Of a DNA stretch of 64,000 bases, positions 10,101-17,958 are shown piece after piece. The notes under the pieces were generated by a model that was not told the DNA's origin, made no database searches, and saw only the letters and a list, made by a program, of their open reading frames with translations. Numbering within the stretch: the stretch's first letter is position 1; each line of letters starts with the position of its first letter. A program made the translations under genes and the position numbers. Origin of the DNA: Streptomyces roseifaciens (GTDB lineage: Bacteria; Actinomycetota; Actinomycetes; Streptomycetales; Streptomycetaceae); assembly GCF_001445655.1 (NCBI RefSeq), contig NZ_LNBE01000004.1, positions 2,170,001-2,234,000 of the forward strand. The letters are read 5' to 3'.

Positions 10101-10424
10101 CACCAGCACGCGGTCCTCGGCGACGCCGCCGAGCGCCGCCTGCGCGAGCGCGCCGGCCTCGTGGGTGCGCTGAGCGGCGGATGCTGCGGCCTGGCCGGGA
10201 ACTTCGGGTTCGAAGCGGGCCACTACGAGGTGTCCGTGGCGTGCGCGGAGGAGCAGTTGCTTCCGGCCCTGCGGCAGGCGCCCCGCGGCGCGGAGGTCCT
10301 GGCCGACGGGTTCTCCTGCCGTACGCAGATCGCCCAGCTCGCGGGCGGCGAAGGCGCGCCCGCCCGCCACTTGGCCGAGGTGCTCGCCGAGGCCCTCGGC
10401 ACCACCACACTCCCGCACAACTGA
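7152..10424 (+). CDS. FAD-binding and Fe-S-binding oxidoreductase (GlcD-GlcF-type fusion)
   Basis: About 1090 residues. An FAD_binding_4 domain comes first (VVARGGGTSIAGQATGTG, then FGPDPSTHGRCTLGGMIGNN), followed by an FAD-oxidase C-terminal domain (GHFGDGCIHVRIDF; GSLSGEHGDG). Next is a 4Fe-4S segment (CLACKGCRSDCPVG, near residue 630) and a C-terminal pair of CCG motifs (CCGLTWVSTGQ and CCGLAGNFGFE). The layout matches membrane-associated D-lactate or 2-hydroxyacid dehydrogenases that pass electrons to the respiratory chain. Between the 4Fe-4S and CCG parts, residues 750-850 are low-complexity (Gly-Pro, Gly-Ser) and end in RVGGREEGRAAGA, shared with another gene here. The N terminus has an acidic EEPNEEPNEE repeat. 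ATGs at 7119 and 7161 are alternative starts. Confidence 0.88.
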   Translation: MGGMADLVESDADHEEPNEEPNEELYEEAGGDAHGELKAALRKAVQGEVDFGAAARALMTMDASNYRRVPVGVVAPRDAGDVAAALAVCREHGVPVVARGGGTSIAGQATGTGVVLDFTRHMNAITAIDPEARTAVVQPGVVLDALRAAAGAHGLTFGPDPSTHGRCTLGGMIGNNACGAHSVAWGTTADNVHELDVLTYGGERARLSRGYDGLPPRLAAGLRGLVEGELALLRTGFPDLPRRISGYALDALLPERHVDVARAFTGSEGTLGVLTEATVRLVEAPRARVLAVLGYADESDAADAAHLLLPQRPLTVEGMAADLVGPAAAAGLPRGAAWLFVETGGDTAAEARARAEEIARAAAPATIGCTVVADAAGQRALWRIRDDAAGTATRLPDGTEAWPGWEDCAVPPARLGAYLRDFRALLRRHGLHGAPYGHFGDGCIHVRIDFDLTRPDGVRRFRDFSGDAAELVVSHGGSLSGEHGDGQARAELLPKMYGPEVVRLFERFKDVWDPDGGLNPGILARPRKLDENLRFDVLPRRPLPVVFAYPEDGEGGGDFAGAVRRCVGVAKCRETEVVPGATGVMCPSYRVTREEQHSTRGRARLLHEMLAGEVVTDGWRSEEVREALDLCLACKGCRSDCPVGVDMATYKAEFLHHHYAGRVRPAAHYAMGWLPVWLRGTATLRAAGAVGVVNRLAGIGPLAAAAKRLGGLARERDLPRLAEEPFTRWWRGRGCAGAARGGGPGDGPGDGVAVEWAPSAGELPAAGPGTGDAPAAGTATGPVPGSGSGPGPGPGPGSGPGSGSGPGPGPGSASPGGAGAFGSGPGGNRPGSGERVGGREEGRAAGADLVLWPDTFTNFLSPEVGRAAVAVLEHAGLRVAVPPKAPCCGLTWVSTGQLHRARKEMRRTLDLMAPALAAGLPVTVLEPSCAASLRTDLPELLPGDRRAHQLAASVRTFAQTLDELAPHWQPPRLDRPVAGQTHCHQHAVLGDAAERRLRERAGLVGALSGGCCGLAGNFGFEAGHYEVSVACAEEQLLPALRQAPRGAEVLADGFSCRTQIAQLAGGEGAPARHLAEVLAEALGTTTLPHN
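9480..9651. repeat. GC-rich low-complexity tract encoding Gly-Pro/Gly-Ser repeats
   Basis: A run of GGCCCCGGT/GGTTCCGGT-like hexamers encodes alternating Gly-Pro and Gly-Ser within the linker of the FAD/Fe-S oxidoreductase. It is in frame and appears to lengthen an interdomain linker. Confidence 0.8.
9652..9693 (+). repeat. 42-bp in-frame dispersed repeat, copy A
   Basis: This segment matches 15121-15162 in 38 of 42 bases. In both places it is read in the same frame, giving RVGGREEGRAAGA here and RVGGWDEGRAGGA there. It ends the low-complexity insertion of the FAD/Fe-S oxidoreductase. Confidence 0.85.
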
Positions 10425-10438
10425 CCGAAAAATAAAGG

Positions 10439-10450
10439 CAAGCACGCTTG
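10439..10450. promoter_or_regulatory. Inverted repeat, possible TetR operator of the atu-like operon
   Basis: CAAGC-AC-GCTTG lies in an AT-richer stretch (AATAAAGGCAAGCACGCTTG continuing into ATTGTTTT) 65 bp before the first gene of the carboxylase operon. An operator for the TetR regulator encoded at the operon's end is a reasonable guess. Confidence 0.45.
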
Positions 10451-10514
10451 ATTGTTTTCCCGGGCGCTGTCACGCTCTCTCCGTCCTGACGAACTCCCGA
10501 GGGAGCGGCACACG

Positions 10515-12221
10515 GTGACAGACCCCGAACCCTTACGTCCGCTGCGGATCGGCAACGCCTCCGGTTTCTACGGCGACCGCTTCGGCGCCCTCCGCGAGAT
10601 GCTGACCGGCGGCCCCCTCGACGTCCTCACCGGCGACTACCTGGCCGAGCTGACCATGCTCATCCTCGGCCGCGACCGCCTCAAGGACCCCGCCCGCGGC
10701 TACGCCGCGACCTTCCTCCGCCAGCTCGAGGAGAGCCTCGGCCTCGCCGCCGACCGCGGCGTGAAGATCGTCGCCAATGCGGGCGGGCTCAACCCCGGCG
10801 GCCTCGCCCGCGAGATCCGCGCCCTCGCCCGCCGCGTGGGCGCCGACGTCCGCGTCGCCCACGTCGAGGGCGACGACCTGCTGCAGGAGCGGGAGTGGGG
10901 CCCGGACGTCCTCACGGCCAACGCCTACCTCGGCGGCGCGGGCATCGCCGCCTGCCTGCGCGCGGGCGCGGACATCGTCGTCACGGGCCGCGTGACCGAC
11001 GCCGCGCTCGTCACCGGCCCCGCCGCCGCCCACTTCGGCTGGCTCGCCGACGACCTGGACCGGCTGGCCGGCGCGGTCGTCGCCGGGCACGTCCTGGAGT
11101 GCGGCACCCAGGCGACGGGCGGCAACTACTCCTTCTTCACCGAGCACGACGTCCGCCGCCCCGGCTTCCCGCTGGCCGAGATCCACGCCGACGGCTCGGC
11201 CGTCATCACCAAGCACCCCGGTACGGGCGGCGCCGTCACCGTGGGCACGGTCACGGCCCAGCTCCTGTACGAGACGGGCGGCCCGCGCTACCTGGGCCCC
11301 GACGTGACCGCCCGGCTGGACACCGTCCGGCTGGAGCAGGACGGCCCGGACCGCGTACGGATCAGCGGCGTGCGGGGCGAGGCCCCGCCGGCCACGCTCA
11401 AGGTGGGGCTCACGCGCGTGGGCGGGTGGCGCAACGAGGTCGTGTTCGTGCTGACGGGCCTCGACGTGGAGGCCAAGGCCGCCCTCGTACGGGCGCAGAT
11501 GGAGGACGCGCTGGGCAAGCGCCCGCCCGCCGAGGTCCGGTGGACGCTCGCGCGCACGGACCACGCCGACGCGGAGGTGCAGGAGGAGGCGAGCGCCCTG
11601 CTGCGGCTCGTCGTGCGCGACCCCGACCCCGAGGCGGTCGGCCGCGCCGTCAGCGGCGCGGCCGTCGAGCTGGCCCTGGCCAGCTGCCCCGGCTTCCACG
11701 TCACCGCGCCGCCGGGCCGGGGATCCCCGTACGGAGTGTTCGAGGCCGCGTCGGTGGATGCGTACGCCGTCCGGCACACGGCGGTGCTGCCGGACGGCAC
11801 GCGGCTGCGGGTGCCCGCGGTACCCGCAGCCGCGGAGGGCGAGCCCCCGCCCGAGCCCCCCGTACTGCCCGAGCCGCTGCCGCGCGGGCCCGTCCGGCGC
11901 GCCCCGCTCGGGCTCGTCGCCGGGGCGCGCAGCGGCGACAAGGGCGGCTCGGCCAACGTGGGCGTGTGGGTGCGCACGGACGCGGCGTGGCGCTGGCTGG
12001 CCCACGAGCTCACCGGAGCGCGGTTCCGCCGGCTCCTGCCGGAGACCGCCCGGCTCCCCGTCACCCGCCACGTCTATCCGGGCCTGCGCGCCCTCAACTT
12101 CACCGTCGGCGGGCTGCTCGGCGCCGGCGTCGCTTCCCAGGCCCGCTTCGATCCGCAGGCCAAGGCCCTGGGCGAGTGGCTGCGCGCCCGGCACATGGAC
12201 ATACCGGAGGTGCTGCTGTGA
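10515..12221 (+). CDS. Acyclic terpene utilization AtuA-family protein (DUF1446)
   Basis: A 568-residue protein with the AtuA/DUF1446 signature: LRIGNASGFYGDRFGALREM at the start, VKIVANAGGLNPGGLA, an ADIVVTGRVTDAALVTGPA segment, and near the C terminus GLVAGARSGDKGGSANVGVW. The biochemical role of AtuA is not established; in Pseudomonas it is needed for citronellol and geraniol use. The GTG at 10515 follows GAGGGA at a workable distance; an ATG at 10452 is in frame but lacks a site. The stop overlaps the next start as GTGA, so translation is coupled to the carboxylase beta subunit. It heads a five- or six-gene operon. Confidence 0.88.
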   Translation: MTDPEPLRPLRIGNASGFYGDRFGALREMLTGGPLDVLTGDYLAELTMLILGRDRLKDPARGYAATFLRQLEESLGLAADRGVKIVANAGGLNPGGLAREIRALARRVGADVRVAHVEGDDLLQEREWGPDVLTANAYLGGAGIAACLRAGADIVVTGRVTDAALVTGPAAAHFGWLADDLDRLAGAVVAGHVLECGTQATGGNYSFFTEHDVRRPGFPLAEIHADGSAVITKHPGTGGAVTVGTVTAQLLYETGGPRYLGPDVTARLDTVRLEQDGPDRVRISGVRGEAPPATLKVGLTRVGGWRNEVVFVLTGLDVEAKAALVRAQMEDALGKRPPAEVRWTLARTDHADAEVQEEASALLRLVVRDPDPEAVGRAVSGAAVELALASCPGFHVTAPPGRGSPYGVFEAASVDAYAVRHTAVLPDGTRLRVPAVPAAAEGEPPPEPPVLPEPLPRGPVRRAPLGLVAGARSGDKGGSANVGVWVRTDAAWRWLAHELTGARFRRLLPETARLPVTRHVYPGLRALNFTVGGLLGAGVASQARFDPQAKALGEWLRARHMDIPEVLL

Positions 12222-13816
12222 CGGTGCTGGTGTCCGGGCTCGACACGTCGGGCGAGGAGTACGCCGCCCACCGGACGGCGATGCTGGAGCGGCTCGACGC
12301 GATCGCGGCGGAGCACGCGCGGGCCCTGGCCGGGGGCGGGGAGAAGTACGTCGCCCGGCACCGGGCGCGGGGCAAGCTCCTCGCGCGCGAGCGGGTGGAG
12401 CTGCTGATCGACCCGGACACGCCGTTCCTGGAGCTGTCGCCGCTGGCCGGGTGGGGGAGCGACCACACCGTGGGCGCCTCGCTCGTCACCGGCATCGGGG
12501 TGGTCGAGGGCGTCGAGTGCGTCATCACGGCCAACGACCCGACCGTGCGGGGCGGGTCCAGCAACCCCTGGACCCTGAAGAAGGCCTTGCGGGCGAACGA
12601 GATCGCGTTCGCCAACCGGCTGCCGGTCGTTTCGCTCGTCGAGTCCGGCGGAGCCGACCTGCCGAGCCAGAAGGAGATCTTCATCCCGGGAGGCGGGCTG
12701 TTCCGGGACCTGACGCGGCTGTCCGCCGCCGGGATTCCCACGGTGGCGGTCGTGTTCGGCAATTCGACGGCCGGGGGTGCGTACGTCCCCGGCATGTCCG
12801 ATCACGTGATCATGGTTGAGGGCCGGTCGAAGGTCTTTCTCGGCGGGCCGCCGCTGGTGAAGATGGCCACGGGGGAGGAGAGCGACGACGAGTCGCTGGG
12901 CGGTGCGGAGATGCACGCGCGCGTGTCCGGTCTTGCGGACTACTTCGCCGTTGACGAGCTCGATGCGCTGCGTTCGGCCCGGCGTGTGGTTGCCCGGCTC
13001 AACTGGCGCAAGGCACAGGCCGATCCGGGGTATGCCGAGCCGCCTCTTTATAACGAGGAGGAGCTGCTGGGTGTGGTGCCGGGGGATCTGAAGGTGCCGT
13101 TCGATCCTCGTGAAGTCGTCGCCCGCGTGGTGGACGGGTCGGACTTCGACGAGTTCAAGGCGCGGTACGGGAGGAGCCTGGTTGCCGGGTGGGCTCGTAT
13201 TCACGGGTATCCCGTGGGGGTCCTCGCCAATGCGCAGGGTGTTCTGTTCAGCGAGGAGTCGCAAAAGGCCGCGCAGTTCATCCAGTTGGCCAATCAGCGG
13301 GACGTGCCGCTGGTCTTCCTGCACAACACGACCGGGTACATGGTCGGGCAGGCCTACGAGCAGGGCGGCATCATCAAGCACGGCGCGATGATGATCAATG
13401 CGGTGGCGAACTCCCGGGTTCCGCATCTGTCGGTGCTCATGGGCGCTTCGTACGGGGCCGGGCACTACGGCATGTGCGGGCGGGCCTTCGACCCTCGCTT
13501 CCTGTTCGCGTGGCCCAGCGCCAAGGCCGCCGTCATGGGGCCCCAGCAGCTCGCGGGCGTCCTCTCGATCGTCGCCCGCGCATCGGCGGAGGCCAAGGGC
13601 CGGGCGTACGACGAGGAGGCCGACGCCGCGCTGCGGGCCATGGTCGAGCAGCAGATCGAGTCGGAGTCGCTCCCGGTCTTCCTCTCCGGGCGGCTCTACG
13701 ACGACGGCGTCATCGACCCGCGCGACACGCGGACCGTGCTGGGGATGTGCCTGTCCGCGATCCACTCGGCGCCTGTCGAGGGCGTGCGGGGCGGGTTCGG
13801 CGTCTTCCGGATGTGA
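12218..13816 (+). CDS. Acyl-CoA carboxylase, carboxyltransferase (beta) subunit
   Basis: A 532-residue crotonase-fold carboxyltransferase of the methylcrotonyl/geranyl-CoA carboxylase type. Visible signatures are the N-terminal RHRARGKLLARERVELLIDP, ITANDPTVRGGSSNPWTLKK, the oxyanion-forming FGNSTAGGAYVPGMSD, and GASYGAGHYGMCGRAFDPRF with FAWPSAKAAVMG in the second half. It transfers carboxylate from carboxybiotin to an acyl-CoA. The GTG start overlaps the AtuA stop and has GGAGG seven bases upstream. Because the next gene is the biotin-bearing subunit, the two form one enzyme. The substrate (3-methylcrotonyl-, geranyl- or another acyl-CoA) cannot be fixed from sequence. Confidence 0.92.
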   Translation: MTVLVSGLDTSGEEYAAHRTAMLERLDAIAAEHARALAGGGEKYVARHRARGKLLARERVELLIDPDTPFLELSPLAGWGSDHTVGASLVTGIGVVEGVECVITANDPTVRGGSSNPWTLKKALRANEIAFANRLPVVSLVESGGADLPSQKEIFIPGGGLFRDLTRLSAAGIPTVAVVFGNSTAGGAYVPGMSDHVIMVEGRSKVFLGGPPLVKMATGEESDDESLGGAEMHARVSGLADYFAVDELDALRSARRVVARLNWRKAQADPGYAEPPLYNEEELLGVVPGDLKVPFDPREVVARVVDGSDFDEFKARYGRSLVAGWARIHGYPVGVLANAQGVLFSEESQKAAQFIQLANQRDVPLVFLHNTTGYMVGQAYEQGGIIKHGAMMINAVANSRVPHLSVLMGASYGAGHYGMCGRAFDPRFLFAWPSAKAAVMGPQQLAGVLSIVARASAEAKGRAYDEEADAALRAMVEQQIESESLPVFLSGRLYDDGVIDPRDTRTVLGMCLSAIHSAPVEGVRGGFGVFRM

Positions 13817-13853
13817 GGGTGACGGTGGGGGTGAGGATGAGGGTGATGATCGA

Positions 13854-16061
13854 GTGATCGGGTCGCTGCTGGTCGCCAACCGGGGTGAGATCGCCTGCCG
13901 GGTCTTCCGCACGTGCCGGGAGCTGGGCATTCGTACCGTCGCCGTGCACTCGGACGCTGACGCCGGTGCGCTGCACGTACGGGAGGCCGATGCGGGGGTG
14001 CGGCTGCCCGGGGTTGCCGCCTCGGATACGTACTTGCGGGGGGACGCGGTGGTGCAGGCCGCGCTTGCTGCGGGCGCGGACGCCGTGCATCCGGGGTACG
14101 GGTTCCTCTCCGAGAGCGCTGCGTTTGCGCGGGGCGTGGAGGCTGCCGGGCTGGTGTGGGTCGGGCCGCCGCCCCGGGTGATCGAGGCGATGGCCTCGAA
14201 GACACGCGCCAAGCGGATCATGGCGGAGGCGGGGGTGCCGGTGCTGACGGCGTCCGCCGGGGCCGGGGAGCCGCCGTTGATCCTCAAGGCCGCGGCAGGC
14301 GGGGGCGGGCGGGGCATGCGCATCGTGCGGGACCCCGCCCTGCTGGAGTCCGAGCTCGCCTCCGCGCGGGCGGAGGCCATGGCCGCCTTCGGCGACGACG
14401 AAGTCTTCGTCGAACCGTACGTGGAGGGCGGGCGGCACGTGGAGGTGCAGGTCCTGGCCGACGCGCACGGGGGCGTGTGGGTGCTCGGCACGCGCGACTG
14501 CTCGCTGCAGCGGCGGCACCAGAAGGTGATCGAGGAGGCGCCGGCGCCGGGGCTCCCGGAAGAGCTGCGGGAGGTGCTCGCAGAGGCTGCGGCGGCCGCG
14601 GCGCGGGCCATCGGGTACGTGGGCGCCGGGACGGTGGAGTTCCTGGTGAAGGACGGGCAGGCGTTCTTCCTGGAGATGAACACGCGCCTGCAGGTGGAGC
14701 ATCCGGTGACGGAGGCGGTGTACGGGCTGGATCTGGTGGCACTGCAGATCCGGGTGGCGGAGGGTTCGCTGCTGGACCCGGAGCCGCCGGTGCCGTCGGG
14801 CCACGCGGTGGAGGCGCGGCTGTATGCGGAGGACCCCGGTGCGGGGTGGCGGCCGCAGACGGGGGTGGTCCGGGAGTTGTCGGTGGGTGTGGGTGCGGAT
14901 GCGGATGCGGGTGCGTCTGGGGTCCGGTGGCGGGGGCTCCGGGGTGGGGGTCCGGGGCCGTATATTTACGGGCCCGTGCCCGGCGGCGCAGCGGAGCCCT
15001 CTTCCTCATCGGGCCCGCAAATACACGTCAGCGCCCCGGACCCCCACCCCTGCGCCCCCACCCCCTCCCGCCGCACCCCACCCACGGCCACCTCGTACCA
15101 GGGTCAATCCGCCCCACCTCAACGGGTGGGCGGGTGGGACGAAGGCCGCGCCGGAGGCGCGGGATACCTTCGCGTCGACGCGGGCGTCGGGCCCGGTGAC
15201 ACCGTCACGGCCCATTACGACCCGCTGCTCGCGAAGGTGGTCGCCTGGGCTCCCACCCGGCCGGAGGCCATCCGCCTCTTGGCCCATGCTTTGGAGCGCG
15301 CCCGCATCCACGGTCCGGTCACCAACCGGGATCTCCTCGTACGGTCGCTCCGCCACGAGGAATTTGTGGCCGGGAGTATGGACACCTCTTTCTACGACCG
15401 GCACTTGGCCGAACTGACCGCATCCCGCGGCCAGGGCGCCGCAATCGCAGCCCTCGCCGCGGCCGTAGCGGACGCACAAGGCCGCTCCCGCTTCGGCGGC
15501 TGGCGCAACCTTCCCTCCCGGCCGCAGGAGAAGCGCTACCGCTCCGAACCGGACGGCACGGAGCACACCGTGCGCTATCGCCTCACCCGGCACGGCCTGG
15601 AGGCCGAAGGCACCACCGGCGTCCGGCTGGTCGAGGCGGACCGCGACCACGTGGTCCTGGAGGTGAACGGCCTCCGCACCCCCTACGCCGTATCCGCGTA
15701 CGACGACCGCGTCCACGTGGACGCACCGTCGGGCGCCCACACGTTCACCCCCCTGCCCCGCTTCCCCGACCCCCGTGCCGTGCCTGCGGCACCCGGTTCC
15801 CTACTGGCGCCCATGCCGGGCACGGTGGTCCGCCTCGCGGACGGGGTCGCCGAGGGGTGCGTGGTCGAGGGGGGCCAGCCCCTGCTCTGGCTGGAGGCCA
15901 TGAAGATGGAGCACCGCATCGTCGCTCCGTCCGCCGGAACGCTCACCGCCCTGCACGCCGCCCCCGGCCGCCAGGTCGAGGTCGGCGCCCTGCTCGCCGT
16001 CGTCACCGCCGCCGCTGTCACCGCCGCCGTCACCGAGGAGCCGAAGGAGCCGTTGTCATGA
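13854..16061 (+). CDS. Acyl-CoA carboxylase, biotin carboxylase/biotin carrier (alpha) subunit with insertion
   Basis: A 735-residue protein starting VIGSLLVANRGEIACRVFRT. The ATP-grasp biotin carboxylase domain shows KAAAGGGGRGMRIV, MNTRLQVEHPVTEAV and the EKR-type RRHQKVIEEAPAP. The C terminus is a biotinyl domain with the lysine in WLEAMKMEHRIVAP. Within the biotin carboxylase C-terminal part, where homologues have a few residues, there is an in-frame insertion of about 90 residues (roughly 345-437) rich in Gly, Pro and Ser. It ends RVGGWDEGRAGGA, and conserved sequence resumes with LRVDAGVGPGDTVTAHYDPL. The GTG start has a GAGGATGAGGG-like site. The stop overlaps the next start (ATGA). 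Confidence 0.9.
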   Translation: MIGSLLVANRGEIACRVFRTCRELGIRTVAVHSDADAGALHVREADAGVRLPGVAASDTYLRGDAVVQAALAAGADAVHPGYGFLSESAAFARGVEAAGLVWVGPPPRVIEAMASKTRAKRIMAEAGVPVLTASAGAGEPPLILKAAAGGGGRGMRIVRDPALLESELASARAEAMAAFGDDEVFVEPYVEGGRHVEVQVLADAHGGVWVLGTRDCSLQRRHQKVIEEAPAPGLPEELREVLAEAAAAAARAIGYVGAGTVEFLVKDGQAFFLEMNTRLQVEHPVTEAVYGLDLVALQIRVAEGSLLDPEPPVPSGHAVEARLYAEDPGAGWRPQTGVVRELSVGVGADADAGASGVRWRGLRGGGPGPYIYGPVPGGAAEPSSSSGPQIHVSAPDPHPCAPTPSRRTPPTATSYQGQSAPPQRVGGWDEGRAGGAGYLRVDAGVGPGDTVTAHYDPLLAKVVAWAPTRPEAIRLLAHALERARIHGPVTNRDLLVRSLRHEEFVAGSMDTSFYDRHLAELTASRGQGAAIAALAAAVADAQGRSRFGGWRNLPSRPQEKRYRSEPDGTEHTVRYRLTRHGLEAEGTTGVRLVEADRDHVVLEVNGLRTPYAVSAYDDRVHVDAPSGAHTFTPLPRFPDPRAVPAAPGSLLAPMPGTVVRLADGVAEGCVVEGGQPLLWLEAMKMEHRIVAPSAGTLTALHAAPGRQVEVGALLAVVTAAAVTAAVTEEPKEPLS
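14941..15050. repeat. 110-bp near-palindrome inside the biotin carboxylase gene
   Basis: The outer arms 14941-14958 and 15033-15050 are a perfect 18-bp inverted repeat (GGGGTGGGGGTCCGGGGC). Inner arms TATTTACGGGCCCG (14963-14976) and CGGGCCCGCAAATA (15010-15023) match in 13 of 14 bases. The element is AT-containing at its core, unlike the host gene, and is translated in frame. It looks like a small palindromic insertion. Confidence 0.88.
15121..15162 (+). repeat. 42-bp in-frame dispersed repeat, copy B
   Basis: It matches copy A (9652-9693) in 38 of 42 bases and is read in the same frame. It closes the roughly 280-bp insertion in the biotin carboxylase gene, about 70 bp after the palindrome. 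Confidence 0.85.
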
Positions 16062-17215
16062 GCTTCGTAGAGACCCGGGAACACCAGGACCTGCGTGCCG
16101 CCGTCACCGCACTCGGCAGCCGCTACGGGCGTGAGTACGTCACCGCGGCGGTCCGCGACGGCAAGCACACCGACGAACTGTGGGAGGAGGCCGGCAAGCT
16201 CGGCTACCTGGGCGTCAACCTCCCGGAGGAGTACGGGGGCGGCGGCCGCGGCATGGTCGAGCTCGCCGTCGTCCTGGAGGAGCTCGGCGCCGCGGGCTGC
16301 CCGCTGCTGCTCATGGTCGTCTCGCCCGCCATCTGCGGCACGGTGATCGCCCGCTTCGGCACGGAGGAGCAGAAGCGGCGATGGTTGCCCGGGATCGCCG
16401 CCGGGACGACGAAGATGGCGTTCGGCATCACCGAGCCCGAGGCCGGATCGAACTCGCACCGCATCACGACGACGGCCCGCCGCGACGGCGGGGACTGGGT
16501 CCTCAACGGCCGCAAGGTCTTCATCTCGGGCGTGGACGTCGCCGACGCGACGCTGATCGTGGGCCGTACGGAGGACGGGCGGACGGGGAAGCTCAAGCCG
16601 TGCCTGTTCATCGTGGACAGGGACGCCCCTGGGTTCACGAGGACTCCTATACCGATGGAACTCGCCGCCCCGGAGAAGCAGTTCGAGCTCGTCCTCGACG
16701 ACGTGCGGTTGTCCTCCGATGCCCTGGTCGGCGACGAGGACGCCGGCCTGCTGCAGCTCTTCGCCGGCCTCAACCCCGAGCGCATCATGACCGCCGCCTT
16801 CGCCATCGGCATGGGCCGCTACGCCCTGGGCCGGGCCGTCGACTACGCCCGTACGCGGACGGTGTGGCGCGAGCCCATCGGCGCGCACCAGGCCGTTGCG
16901 CACCCGCTGGCCCAGTCGCACATCGAGGTCGAGCTCGCCCGGCTGATGATGCTGAAGGCGGCCCATCTCTACGATTCGGGTGACGACATGGGGGCCGGCG
17001 AGGCGGCCAACATGGCCAAGTACGCCGCCGCCGAAGCCGCCGTCCGCGCCGTCGACCAGGCCGTGCACACCCTCGGCGGCAACGGCCTCGCCTCCGAGTA
17101 CGGGCTCGCCCAGCTGCTCACGGCGTCGAGGGTGGCGCGGATCGCCCCGGTCAGCCGGGAGATGATCCTCAACTACGTGTCGCACCACACGCTCGGCCTG
17201 CCCAAGTCGTACTGA
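16058..17215 (+). CDS. Acyl-CoA dehydrogenase
   Basis: A 385-residue flavoprotein with the acyl-CoA dehydrogenase pattern: MAFGITEPEAGSNSHRITT (FAD-binding middle part), WVLNGRKVFISGVDVAD, and the C-terminal QAVHTLGGNGLASEYGLAQL. It oxidises the alpha-beta bond of an acyl-CoA, passing electrons to electron-transfer flavoprotein. Its position after the two carboxylase subunits supports a role like isovaleryl- or citronellyl-CoA dehydrogenase. The ATG at 16058 overlaps the previous stop and has GAAGGAG upstream. Confidence 0.93.
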   Translation: MSFVETREHQDLRAAVTALGSRYGREYVTAAVRDGKHTDELWEEAGKLGYLGVNLPEEYGGGGRGMVELAVVLEELGAAGCPLLLMVVSPAICGTVIARFGTEEQKRRWLPGIAAGTTKMAFGITEPEAGSNSHRITTTARRDGGDWVLNGRKVFISGVDVADATLIVGRTEDGRTGKLKPCLFIVDRDAPGFTRTPIPMELAAPEKQFELVLDDVRLSSDALVGDEDAGLLQLFAGLNPERIMTAAFAIGMGRYALGRAVDYARTRTVWREPIGAHQAVAHPLAQSHIEVELARLMMLKAAHLYDSGDDMGAGEAANMAKYAAAEAAVRAVDQAVHTLGGNGLASEYGLAQLLTASRVARIAPVSREMILNYVSHHTLGLPKSY

Positions 17216-17229
17216 GAAAGGCGGCTTAG

Positions 17230-17958
17230 ATGAAACTGGTCCACCGCTCCTCGGAGCAAGGCATCACCATGCTGACCCTGGACTCCCCGCACAACCGCAA
17301 CGCCCTGTCGTCCCGGCTGGTCGCCGAGCTGCTGGAGGGCCTGGCGGAGGCCGCGGAGGACGCCGGTACGCGTGCCGTCCTGCTGACCCATGCCGGCAAC
17401 ACCTTCTGTTCGGGCGCCGATCTGAGAGAGACGGGCACGGACGGGCCGCAGGCCCTCGTACGGCTGATGCGCGCGGTGGTGGAACTGCCGAAGCCGGTGG
17501 TGGCCCGGGTGAACGGCCATGTGCGCGCCGGAGGTCTGGGGCTGCTGGGGTCCTGTGACATCTCCGTGGCGGGGGAGGCGTCATCCTTCGCCTTCACCGA
17601 GGCCCGGCTGGGGCTCGCCCCCGCCGTCATATCCCTGCCGCTGCTGCCGCGCCTCGACGCGCGGGCGGCGGCCCGCTACTACCTGACCGGCGAGCGGTTC
17701 GGGGCGGCGGAAGCCGTACGGATCGGGCTGGTCACCGCGGGGGAGGAGGACCTCGAACCGGTCCTGGACGGGCTGCGGCGCGGCTCGCCCCAGGGCCTCG
17801 CCGAGTCCAAGGCCCTGGTCACGGCGGACGTACGGCGGGCCTTCGACCGCGATACGGCCCGGCTGACCGAGCTGTCCGCCCGGCTCTTCGGCTCTGCCGA
17901 GGCCCGCGAGGGCATGACCGCCTTCCTCGAGCGCAGGGAGCCGGAATGGGCGCGCTGA
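17230..17958 (+). CDS. Enoyl-CoA hydratase/isomerase family protein
   Basis: A 242-residue crotonase-fold protein. LLTHAGNTFCSGADLRETG contains the acyl-CoA-binding/oxyanion segment, and ARVNGHVRAGGLGLLGSCD is the second oxyanion motif. The usual first catalytic Glu position (GGL-GLLGSCDI) lacks an obvious acid, as in some members active on branched substrates. It likely hydrates the unsaturated acyl-CoA made by the carboxylase or dehydrogenase. It lies 14 bp after the dehydrogenase stop with a GAAAGGCGG-type site. Its last 13 bp overlap the TetR gene. Confidence 0.9.
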   Translation: MKLVHRSSEQGITMLTLDSPHNRNALSSRLVAELLEGLAEAAEDAGTRAVLLTHAGNTFCSGADLRETGTDGPQALVRLMRAVVELPKPVVARVNGHVRAGGLGLLGSCDISVAGEASSFAFTEARLGLAPAVISLPLLPRLDARAAARYYLTGERFGAAEAVRIGLVTAGEEDLEPVLDGLRRGSPQGLAESKALVTADVRRAFDRDTARLTELSARLFGSAEAREGMTAFLERREPEWAR

